Shown piece by piece: positions 9,062-15,473 of a stretch of DNA of 16,826 nt (the first letter of the stretch is position 1; every line of letters starts with the position of its first letter). The position numbers were made by a program, and so were the translations under genes. The notes under the pieces are model-generated. The model saw only the letters and a list, made by a program, of their open reading frames with translations. It searched no databases and was not told the origin of the DNA. The DNA is from Acidobacteriota bacterium (lineage in GTDB: Bacteria > Acidobacteriota > Vicinamibacteria > Vicinamibacterales > 2-12-FULL-66-21): assembly GCA_013697225.1 (NCBI GenBank), contig JACCXG010000620.1, positions 1 to 16,826 on the forward strand. Reading direction: 5' to 3'.

Positions 9062-9988
9062 CTATTGGGCGAGCAGCGCGAGCAGCGCCTTCTGCGTGTG
9101 CAGGCGGTTCTCGGACTGGTCGTACACCACCGAGGCCTCGGAATCGATCACCTCGTCGGTGACTTCATCGCCGCGATGCGCCGGCAGGCAGTGCATGAAC
9201 AGCGCGCCGTCGCCTGCTGCCGCCATGAGATTCGAGTTCACCTGGTAGGGCGCGAAGATGACCCGCCGTTCCGCGTCTTCAGCTTCCTGCCCCATGGACG
9301 TCCAGACGTCGGTGTACACCGCATCCGCGCCGTCCACTGCCGCCACAGGGTCGCGCATCAGCTCCAGCCGGCCTCCGGCGGCATCCGCCTCCGCCGCAAT
9401 CGGCGCCCGGTGCTCGTCCTGGAGCTCGTAGCCCTCCGGAGATGCGATCCGCAGGGTGGCGCCGAGCATCGTGACCGCCTGCGCGAGCGACCGTGCCACG
9501 TTGTTCCCGTCGCCCACGAAGGCTACCGTCCTCCCTCGAAGCGTGCCCCAGCGTTCCTGCATGGTCAGGCAGTCGGCCAGGGCCTGACACGGATGTTCCG
9601 CATCGGTCAGCGCATTGACGAGCCGCAGCCGCGGGGCGGCTGCGGCGAACTCCTCGAGACGGGCGTGCGCGAATGTCCGGACGATGGCCGCAAACACCCA
9701 CCGCTCGAGGTTGCGGGCGACGTCGGCGATCGGCTCGCGGCCCCCGAGGGCGACCTCCGGCGGCAGCTCGATGACGTGCCCGCCAAGCTCGTGAACGGCG
9801 ACCTGGAAGGTTGACCGCGTGCGAAGCGATGGCTTCTCGAACAGGAGCGCCACGTGGCGATCTTCGAGCGGGCGGACGTGCCGCGTCCCGGCCGCCCGTG
9901 CCGCTTTCATCTCGCCTGCAAGCCGGAGGCAGGCTTCGAGCTCGACCCGGCGAAGGTCGGAGATGGAGAGGAAATGGGTGGGCGTCAT
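9062..9988 (-). CDS. argF: Ornithine carbamoyltransferase
   Basis: This enzyme makes citrulline from ornithine and carbamoyl phosphate in the cytoplasm. From the ATG at 9988 it is 308 aa, the normal family length, and begins HFLSISDLRRVE as in other members. The carbamoyl-phosphate site is FEKPSLRTR (Leu where most have Thr in STRTR, as also in Thermus-like enzymes). It is followed by ELGGHVIEL, HPCQALADCLT, VGDGNNVARSL, the ornithine-side motif YTDVWTSMGQE, the catalytic HCLPAHRG, and a C-terminal ENRLHTQKALL. The motifs fit OTC better than the N-acetyl- or N-succinyl-ornithine enzymes, and the adjacent argJ supports free ornithine as substrate. A second in-frame ATG at 10021, with AGGA before it, would add 11 residues; the shorter start matches the family better. 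It is the last gene of the argCBDAJF arm, 58 bases after argJ. Confidence 0.95.
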   Translation of the reverse strand: MTPTHFLSISDLRRVELEACLRLAGEMKAARAAGTRHVRPLEDRHVALLFEKPSLRTRSTFQVAVHELGGHVIELPPEVALGGREPIADVARNLERWVFAAIVRTFAHARLEEFAAAAPRLRLVNALTDAEHPCQALADCLTMQERWGTLRGRTVAFVGDGNNVARSLAQAVTMLGATLRIASPEGYELQDEHRAPIAAEADAAGGRLELMRDPVAAVDGADAVYTDVWTSMGQEAEDAERRVIFAPYQVNSNLMAAAGDGALFMHCLPAHRGDEVTDEVIDSEASVVYDQSENRLHTQKALLALLAQ

Positions 9989-10046
9989 GATGCCGGCCCT
10001 GCGCCGGTCTGCATGGTCCATGGGGTTCCTGATGGTGGCCGGCGCG

Positions 10047-11267
10047 TTACGTGCGGTACTCGGCGTTGATTCGGACGTATTCGGCCGTGAGATCACACGT
10101 CCACATCTGCGCCTCCCCGGTGCCGCCCGTCCCCAGGTCCACTTCGAGCGTGATGTCGGTGCCGCGGAGGTACTCCGCGGCCTCTGGCGCACGTTCGTCG
10201 TGCGGCCCGCCGTTGCTGAACAACTCGACCGGCCCGATGCGCACCCGTGCGCGATCCAGGACGAGGGTCCGCGTGGCCCTGCCGGCCACCGCGACGAGGC
10301 GTCCCCAGTTCGGGTCACCGCCGTGGACTGCTGTCTTGACGAGCGGGGAGTTCGCAATCGCCCGCGCCGTCGTCCGGGCGTCGTCCGGCGTCCTGGCACC
10401 AGTGACGCGGATGGTAATGAGCTTGGTGGCTCCTTCACCGCCACGGACGATGCCGATGGCGAGCGGCTCGCAGACGGACTTGAGCGCCGCGACGAGGGCC
10501 GGAAACTCCGCGTCCCGCACAGCTACGCCGGCGGCACCGCTGGCGAGGGCGAAGACGCAGTCGTTGGTGGAGCACTCGCCATCGACGCTGATGGCGTTGA
10601 AGGTGTCGTTCACGGCTGCGGCAAGGGCGCGCTGGAGCAGGGGTGGCTCGATCTGCGCATCGGTCGTGATGAAGGCGAGCATGGTGGCCATCATCGGCTC
10701 GATCATTCCGGAGCCTTTCGCCATGCCGCCCACGCGGAATGTCCCACCGGCGACCGTCACTTCAGCCGCCGCTTCCTTCGGGAACGGATCCGTCGTCATG
10801 ATGGCCTGCGCAGCGTCGGAGCCCCCGGCGGGGGACAGGGCCGCGGCCGCCATACCGATTCCTTTCGTCACCGCCGGCCTCACGAGCTTGACGCCAATGA
10901 CGCCGGTCGACGCGACCAGCACGTGTGCCGGCCCGCAGCCGACAGCTTCGGCCGTTCTGGCGGCCATGTCGCGGGCATCCGCGAGCCCGTCTGGCCCGGT
11001 GCACGCATTGGCGCAGCCGCTGTTGATCACGACGGCTACCGCATGACCGCCTGATTCGGCCAGATGATCCCGTGACACGACGACAGGCGCCGCCTGTGCC
11101 ACGTTTGTCGTGAAGACGGCAGCGGCGGACGCGGGGCCGTCGCTCACGATCAACGCGAGGTCCGGCTTTCCGCTGGCCTTGATGCCGCATGCCACGCCGG
11201 CGGCGCGAAAGCCGGCTGGCGTGGCGACGCCGCCGGCGATCGTCCGGACGTCAACGGCGGCCATCAT
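10047..11267 (-). CDS. argJ: Bifunctional ornithine acetyltransferase / N-acetylglutamate synthase
   Basis: ArgJ moves the acetyl group from N-acetylornithine to glutamate, closing the cyclic arginine pathway; many members also use acetyl-CoA. The product is 406 aa, a full-length family member. It is made as a precursor that cleaves itself before a threonine into alpha and beta chains. The signature KGSGMIEPMMATMLAF is present, placing the nucleophile at T195 (T194 if translation starts at the second ATG). Upstream motifs VINSGCANACTG and ASTGVIG match the oxyanion-hole region, and SVDGECSTND is in the beta chain. The gene ends RINAEYRT, as is usual. Its ATG (11267) overlaps the argA stop as ATGA, indicating translational coupling; a second ATG follows immediately at 11264. 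Whether it is mono- or bifunctional cannot be told from sequence, and the adjacent acetylglutamate synthase leaves both options open. Confidence 0.96.
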   Translation of the reverse strand: MMAAVDVRTIAGGVATPAGFRAAGVACGIKASGKPDLALIVSDGPASAAAVFTTNVAQAAPVVVSRDHLAESGGHAVAVVINSGCANACTGPDGLADARDMAARTAEAVGCGPAHVLVASTGVIGVKLVRPAVTKGIGMAAAALSPAGGSDAAQAIMTTDPFPKEAAAEVTVAGGTFRVGGMAKGSGMIEPMMATMLAFITTDAQIEPPLLQRALAAAVNDTFNAISVDGECSTNDCVFALASGAAGVAVRDAEFPALVAALKSVCEPLAIGIVRGGEGATKLITIRVTGARTPDDARTTARAIANSPLVKTAVHGGDPNWGRLVAVAGRATRTLVLDRARVRIGPVELFSNGGPHDERAPEAAEYLRGTDITLEVDLGTGGTGEAQMWTCDLTAEYVRINAEYRT

Positions 11268-11872
11268 GCCGGCACGGCCTCTTCTTCACGTTCGTGCTCC
11301 TGCGCGCCCCTGGCCGGGGTGAGCTGGAGCCGCTCGATGTTCGCACGGCGCGGCGCTACCCCGCGGCCGTAGATCATGGCGGCCGTACGCTCTGGTGCAG
11401 CCGCGACTCCATTCCGAAGCATGAGCCTCACGGCGTACTGGCCACAGCGGCGGAACAGCGCGCAGCCGGTGCAGTCGTGCGCGATTTTTTCCGGCATCCA
11501 GATGTGCGGCACGATCGTGAAGCCGAGCCGGACGAAATGCGCCGGATCGTGCGTGAACGCGCAGAGCGTTTCGTAGCCCGACCCGCTGGCGCTGCCTGCC
11601 AGGTGTGCCACGAGCCGCGTACCGATCTGCTGGCCGCGCAGCGACTCGTGCACGACCAGCGATCGTACCTCCGCGACCGTTCGGCTCAACCTCGCGAGCT
11701 CCGCGCAGCCGACCACGGCATCGGCCGCCTCCGCCACGAGGAACCGGCTCGCGTGTTCCCGGATCTCGTCGATCGAGCGGGCCAGCAGGTGACCGGCCTC
11801 GATGTTGGCCGACACCAGGCCATGGATCGCCGGCGCGTCGGACTGGGTCGCTGCACGCAACGTGACGCTCAT
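11264..11872 (-). CDS. argA: Short GNAT-type N-acetylglutamate synthase
   Basis: This is predicted to acetylate glutamate with acetyl-CoA, the first step of arginine synthesis. The 202-aa protein has a single GNAT domain: LRAATQSDAPAIHGLV at the N-terminus, and the acetyl-CoA loop in VHESLRGQQIGTRLVAHL (residues 74-91). After the fold comes a cysteine-rich motif HDCTGCALFRRCGQYAV (C134, C137, C143) resembling the DC..C..F..C segment of stand-alone NAGS enzymes such as the mycobacterial one. There is no amino-acid-kinase domain, unlike E. coli ArgA. The ATG at 11872 overlaps the argD stop as ATGA and is preceded by a strong GGAGGAGA. An Arg/Glu-rich tail of about 47 residues extends beyond the GNAT fold. 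The location between argD and argJ supports the assignment more than the sequence alone would. Confidence 0.85.
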   Translation of the reverse strand: MSVTLRAATQSDAPAIHGLVSANIEAGHLLARSIDEIREHASRFLVAEAADAVVGCAELARLSRTVAEVRSLVVHESLRGQQIGTRLVAHLAGSASGSGYETLCAFTHDPAHFVRLGFTIVPHIWMPEKIAHDCTGCALFRRCGQYAVRLMLRNGVAAAPERTAAMIYGRGVAPRRANIERLQLTPARGAQEHEREEEAVPA

Positions 11873-13083
11873 TTCTCCTCCGCTGTCACGGCCCCGAGCG
11901 CCGCATCGAACATTACCGCCATCTGGTCCACGTCGGCTGAGTCCACGATGTAGGGGGGCAACATCCTGATCACGGTGTCGGCCGTGCGATTGATCAGGAG
12001 GCCGCGGTCGAGCGCCGCCTCGACGACCGGCGCGGCCGGGCGGTCCAGCTCCACTCCCCAGATGACACCCGCGCCCCGTATCCCGGTGATCATCGGGTGC
12101 CGCGCCGCCACACGTTCGAGCGCGGCCCTGATGAGGGGACCGGTCGAAGCCACGTGCTCGAGCAGACCCGACGTCAGCTCGTCGAGGAACACCATGGCCG
12201 CCCGGCACGCCAGCAGGTTGCCGCCGTACGTGCTGCCGTGATCGCCGAAGGCCGCTGACGCCGCGACCCGGTCCGAGAACAACGCGGCGCCCACAGGGAC
12301 GCCGCCGCCAAGGGCCTTGCCGAGGGCCATCAGGTCAGGCCGCAGCCCCAGCGTGGCGGAGTGGAACGGCACGCCCGTGCGCCCGAGCCCGCACTGCACT
12401 TCGTCCGCAATGAAAAGGGCCCCGGTTGCCTCGCAGGCGTCGGTGATCGCTTCCGCCATGGCCTGCTCGAGCGGGCGGACCCCGCCTTCTCCCTGGAGGG
12501 GCTCGGCAATCACCGCAGCGGTGCGGGAAGAGACCGCCCGCCGGAGGGCGTCAGGATCGTTCTGCGAGACGAACGTGACCCCTTCCAGCAGGGGGCCGAA
12601 CGGTGCGCGGTAATGATCGTCCCAGGTGACCGAGAGCGAGCCCATCGTGCGGCCGTGGAAACCCCGCTCGAGCGCGACGATCTCGGAACGCGGCGATCCC
12701 TGTGCGTGCCAGTACCGCCGGGCGAACTTGAGACAGGCCTCGACCGCTTCCGTGCCGCTGTTGCAGAAGAAGGTGCGCGGCAACCCCGAAAGAGCGGTGA
12801 GACGCGAGGCGACCTCCGACTGCAGCGGATGGTAGTAGAGGTTCGACGTATGGAGCAGCGTTGCCGCCTGCGCGGCAATCGCCGCCGACAGCCGCGGATG
12901 TGCGTGTCCCAGCGACGAGACGCCGATGCCCGAGATGAAGTCCAGGTAGGCGCGGCCGGTTGCGTCGTAGAGACGGCACCCGTTCCCGCGCTCGAAGACG
13001 ACCGGGGCGCGGCGGTACGTCTGCAGCACGTGTGCGTTGTCGAGCCCGATCACGTCCCTGGCCGTCTGTGTCGTCGTCATCAT
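11869..13083 (-). CDS. argD: Acetylornithine aminotransferase
   Basis: ArgD is a PLP enzyme that converts N-acetylglutamate semialdehyde to N-acetylornithine with glutamate as amino donor. From the ATG at 13083 it is 404 aa, the usual length. Class-III aminotransferase features are clear: YLDFISGIGVSSLGHAHP, FFCNSGTEAVEACLKFAR for phosphate binding, ERGFHGRTMGSLSVT, AEPLQGEGGV, FIADEVQCGLGRTG, and LMALGKALGGG with the PLP lysine at K256. GSTYGGNLLACRAA and a C-terminal LLINRTADTVIRMLPPYIV complete the fold. Two adjacent ATGs (13083 and 13080) are both possible; GGAGTGGAGTGGAG lies just upstream. A longer in-frame extension to 13164 overlaps argB and is not family-like. The gene starts 28 bases after argB and its stop overlaps argA. 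Confidence 0.96.
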   Translation of the reverse strand: MMTTTQTARDVIGLDNAHVLQTYRRAPVVFERGNGCRLYDATGRAYLDFISGIGVSSLGHAHPRLSAAIAAQAATLLHTSNLYYHPLQSEVASRLTALSGLPRTFFCNSGTEAVEACLKFARRYWHAQGSPRSEIVALERGFHGRTMGSLSVTWDDHYRAPFGPLLEGVTFVSQNDPDALRRAVSSRTAAVIAEPLQGEGGVRPLEQAMAEAITDACEATGALFIADEVQCGLGRTGVPFHSATLGLRPDLMALGKALGGGVPVGAALFSDRVAASAAFGDHGSTYGGNLLACRAAMVFLDELTSGLLEHVASTGPLIRAALERVAARHPMITGIRGAGVIWGVELDRPAAPVVEAALDRGLLINRTADTVIRMLPPYIVDSADVDQMAVMFDAALGAVTAEEK

Positions 13084-13111
13084 CGTCTCCACTCCACTCC
13101 CCAACCCGCCC

Positions 13112-13888
13112 TCAGCGGACGATCGTTCCGACTGCCGCGTCGAAGTCTTCGACCCCGCGTCCATTCACAATCGAGACCGAGCGGACTCCTCCGGCCAGCG
13201 CGTGCCGGCAGGCTGTCAGCTTGGCCACCATCCCGGAGTGTGCCGTGCCGGAAGAGGTCAACCGCGCCACGGCTGCCTCGTCCACCTCCGGGATTGCGGC
13301 TCCGGATTCGTCCAGCACACCTCGCGTCGTTCCCGCAATGATCAGCCGGCGGGCGCCGCTGGCTGCAGCCAGGTGCGCCGCGAACGTGTCGGCGTTCACA
13401 TTCAGCAAGGTCCCGTCGGCCGAGACCCCCACGCTGGCAACCACGGGAATGTACCCGAGGCGCAGCAGGTCCGTCACCAGCGAGGCATCAGTGCCGGCCG
13501 GCTCGCCCACGAGCCCGAGGTCAACTACTTCTCCGTTCGAGGCCGACAGCGGTGCGGCCTTGATCGACAGCCCGATGCTCGCGTCGGCCCCGGTCAGCCC
13601 GACCCCGCGCCCCCCCGCCAGCCCGACGGCGGCTACGAGCGCCGTGTTCGTCCGGCCGGCCAGCACGGCAACGACGCTGTCGAGTGTGGCCGCATCGGTC
13701 ACACGAAGCCCGTCGGCGAACCGCGGTTCCAAGCCTCTGGCGCGGAGCTCGGCGTCAATCGCGCGTCCGCCGCCGTGCACGACGACGAGCGGCTCGCGAC
13801 CGGCGAGGCGGACAATCGCCGTGGCTGCCCCGCGCACTGCCGCCGCATCCTCGAGGAGCTCTCCGCCAAGCTTGAGTACGGTGCCCAT
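13112..13888 (-). CDS. argB: N-acetylglutamate kinase
   Basis: ArgB phosphorylates N-acetylglutamate, the second step of the pathway and often the arginine-inhibited one. The 258-aa product is as short as the E. coli enzyme and lacks the N-terminal helix of arginine-sensitive hexameric kinases. This suggests insensitivity to arginine (inference). The amino-acid-kinase signature is visible: VLKLGGELL near the N-terminus, VVVHGGGRAID (HGGG at 38-41), the substrate loop DGLRVTD, VVASVGVSADGTLLNVNADTFAAHLAAA, an ATP-site region AGTTRGVLD, and SGMVAKLTACRHAL with the conserved lysine. The ATG at 13888 starts 9 bases after the argC stop, so translational coupling is likely; no strong Shine-Dalgarno sequence is seen. 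Confidence 0.95.
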   Translation of the reverse strand: MGTVLKLGGELLEDAAAVRGAATAIVRLAGREPLVVVHGGGRAIDAELRARGLEPRFADGLRVTDAATLDSVVAVLAGRTNTALVAAVGLAGGRGVGLTGADASIGLSIKAAPLSASNGEVVDLGLVGEPAGTDASLVTDLLRLGYIPVVASVGVSADGTLLNVNADTFAAHLAAASGARRLIIAGTTRGVLDESGAAIPEVDEAAVARLTSSGTAHSGMVAKLTACRHALAGGVRSVSIVNGRGVEDFDAAVGTIVR

Positions 13889-13897
13889 CCAGCCGGC

Positions 13898-14890
13898 TCA
13901 GTTCAGTCCCAGGGCCTCGGGAAATCCGAAGGCGACATTGAAGTTCTGGATGGCCTGCCCGGCGGCCCCCTTGACCAGGTTGTCGATGCAGGCCACCATC
14001 ACGAGCTGCCGGCCATCGGGTGACACCCGCCACCCGATGTCGCAGAAGTTCGTGTGCGCGACATGCTTGATCTCGGGCAGGTCAGCGCCAGTGAGCCGTA
14101 CAAATGCGGCGCCGGCGTAGGCCGCTTGCAGTGTGGCCGTCACGTCTTCGGCGCTGGCGCCCGGCCGCAGCCGTGCGTAGATCGTCTCGAGGATCCCGCG
14201 GTCGAGCGGGACGAGGTGCGGCACGAAGGTCACGTCCGTTCCGACCTCCTGCTCGATCTCTGCCCCGTGCCGGTGCGAGAACAGGCCATAGGCAGCCATG
14301 CTGCCGTGAATCTCGGAGAAGTGCGTGCGCTCGGTGGGCGTCTTCCCCGCACCCGAGACCCCCGATTTGGCATCAACGATGATGCCCGGTTCGAGCAGGC
14401 CGGCCGCAACGAGCGGCTGCAGCGAGAGAATCGCTGCCGTGGGGTAGCACCCGGCACAGGCGACGAGGCGCGCCTCTCCGAGCTCCTCCCGGTACCGCTC
14501 CGTCAGACCGTAGGTGACCGGCAGCTCCGGATCGGGAGAATGCGGATACCACCGGTTCCTCAGAGCCTTGTCCCGCAGCCGGAAGGCTCCGGACAGGTCG
14601 AATACCCGCGGACCCCTCGCCGCCAGCGCCGGACCGACCTCGGCGGCAAGGGTGTCGGGAACCGCCAGGAATACGGCGTCGAGGGCGGCCAGACGATCGA
14701 GGTCCAGAGGCACGACCGACTCGTCCCAGATCTGCCGCAACGCCGGGATGCGCCTCGGCTCCGACCCCGCGGACCCCATTGCGGCCACCAGATCCGCTCC
14801 CGGGTGATTTGCCAGGCGGCGAACCAGCTCCACGCCGGAATACCCGGTTGCGCCGACGACGCCGACCTTTCGAACTGAATAAGTATGCAT
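13898..14890 (-). CDS. argC: N-acetyl-gamma-glutamyl-phosphate reductase
   Basis: ArgC reduces N-acetylglutamyl phosphate to the semialdehyde with NADPH. The 330-aa protein starts VGVVGATGYSGVELVRRL, a Rossmann nucleotide-binding motif. The catalytic cysteine is C148 in VACAGCYPTAAI, and the active-site histidine lies in FSHRHGAEIEQ. DAKSGVSGAGKTP and VPHLVPLDRGI are further family landmarks, and the C-terminus DNLVKGAAGQAIQNFN is typical. The ATG at 14890 is the only start consistent with the fold; the frame stays open to 14956, but that would run through the promoter. It heads the argCBDAJF arm, is divergent from argR, and is transcribed from the -35/-10 pair at 14904-14932, which leaves a leader of only about 7 bases. 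Confidence 0.96.
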   Translation of the reverse strand: MHTYSVRKVGVVGATGYSGVELVRRLANHPGADLVAAMGSAGSEPRRIPALRQIWDESVVPLDLDRLAALDAVFLAVPDTLAAEVGPALAARGPRVFDLSGAFRLRDKALRNRWYPHSPDPELPVTYGLTERYREELGEARLVACAGCYPTAAILSLQPLVAAGLLEPGIIVDAKSGVSGAGKTPTERTHFSEIHGSMAAYGLFSHRHGAEIEQEVGTDVTFVPHLVPLDRGILETIYARLRPGASAEDVTATLQAAYAGAAFVRLTGADLPEIKHVAHTNFCDIGWRVSPDGRQLVMVACIDNLVKGAAGQAIQNFNVAFGFPEALGLN

Positions 14891-14903
14891 CCCAGAACGT
14901 CCC

Positions 14904-14932
14904 AATATATGGAATGATCGCTTTAATGTCAA
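14904..14932 (-). promoter_or_regulatory. Sigma70-type promoter for the argCBDAJF arm
   Basis: On the - strand there is a perfect TTGACA (14932-14927), a 17-base spacer and TATATT (14909-14904, five of six to consensus). The -10 element ends 13 bases before the argC ATG, so transcription would start near 14897 and the leader would be very short. AATGTC repeats overlap the -35 element. Confidence 0.7.
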
Positions 14933-14950
14933 TGTCCAATGCCAGGCAAG

Positions 14951-14979
14951 TTGCATAAAAATGTGGATAGATGTATAAA
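14951..14979 (+). promoter_or_regulatory. Sigma70-type promoter for argR-argG-argH
   Basis: TTGCAT (14951-14956) and TATAAA (14974-14979) are spaced by 17 bases, in good position for argR at 15012, with a predicted start near 14986. The -35 elements of this and the argC promoter are only 18 bases apart, back to back. No clear Shine-Dalgarno sequence precedes argR. Confidence 0.6.
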
Positions 14980-14982
14980 GAT
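14952..14982 (+). promoter_or_regulatory. Two ARG-box-like direct repeats, candidate ArgR operator
   Basis: TGCATAAAAAT at 14952-14962 and TGTATAAAGAT at 14972-14982 match at 9 of 11 positions and are offset by 20 bases, about two helical turns. Both resemble the ATGAATAAAAAT core of the Bacillus ArgR/AhrC operator as I recall it. They overlap the -35 and -10 elements of the argR promoter, so ArgR binding there would autorepress argRGH and could also reach the argC promoter. No binding evidence exists in the sequence itself. Confidence 0.45.
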
Positions 14983-15011
14983 AAGTTCACAGCCTGTTCT
15001 GCTGCCCTGAC

Positions 15012-15470
15012 ATGAAGTCGCACCGCCAGACCGTCATCCGGAATCTCGTCGAGCAGGAGCCGATCACGAGTCAGGAGCTGCTCCGGACGAGGCTGCACGC
15101 GCGCGGAATCGATGTGACCCAGGCGACCCTGTCGCGCGACATCCGCGAGCTCGGTCTTGTCAAACGGACGGCCGACGGCGCGTATCGTTCCCTGGGCACC
15201 GCTGGACAGGCGGATCCAGCAGACGCGGAAACCCACCTGGCCCGGGCGGCCGGCGAGTACCTCCGCCGGCAGGAGGTCGTGGGCAACCTGATCGTCCTGC
15301 GCACCGATGCGGGGCAGGCCCAGACGCTTGCTGTCGCCATCGACCGCGCACCATCTTCGGTGATCGTGGGGACGATCGCCGGGGATGACACCATTCTGGT
15401 GATTTGCCGGTCCGCGGACGGGGCTCGCGCCGTGGCCGATCGGTTCGTTGCGTTTGGGGTGGAGGCCTGA
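15012..15470 (+). CDS. argR: Arginine repressor
   Basis: ArgR is a hexameric, arginine-responsive DNA-binding regulator. The 152-aa product has the typical length. Residues 1-70 form a winged helix-turn-helix with SQELLRTRLHARGIDVTQATLSR split by the turn, and the DNA-contact Ser-Arg in TLSRDIRELGLVK. Residues 85-152 form the arginine-binding and oligomerisation domain, including VGTIAGDDTILVICR with the paired aspartates expected to contact arginine. The gene is divergent from argC, shares its regulatory region with it, and leads argG by 3 bases, so it probably regulates both arms and itself. The ATG at 15012 is supported by the conserved start of the HTH domain; the ribosome binding site is poor. 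Confidence 0.95.
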   Translation: MKSHRQTVIRNLVEQEPITSQELLRTRLHARGIDVTQATLSRDIRELGLVKRTADGAYRSLGTAGQADPADAETHLARAAGEYLRRQEVVGNLIVLRTDAGQAQTLAVAIDRAPSSVIVGTIAGDDTILVICRSADGARAVADRFVAFGVEA

Positions 15471-15473
15471 ACG

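Noticed and set aside
9062..9988. N-acetylornithine or N-succinylornithine carbamoyltransferase instead of OTC
   Set aside because: The motif set and the adjacent argJ, which makes free ornithine, fit OTC; an acetylornithine enzyme would need argE instead.
9989..10444. N-terminal extension of argF up to 10444
   Set aside because: The extension overlaps the argJ coding sequence out of frame and has a shadow-like composition; the OTC family starts at HFLSISDL, just after the ATG at 9988.
9819..11054. A 411-codon open frame on the + strand opposite argF and argJ
   Set aside because: It is antisense to two conserved enzymes and has no family features.
11873..12208. N-terminal extension of the GNAT gene up to 12208
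   Set aside because: It is Arg/Gly-rich shadow sequence inside argD; the ATG at 11872 has a strong GGAGGAGA and a coupled ATGA overlap.
12361..13341. A 326-codon open frame on the + strand opposite argD and argB
   Set aside because: It is antisense to argD and argB, both with intact catalytic motifs, and has no domain signal.
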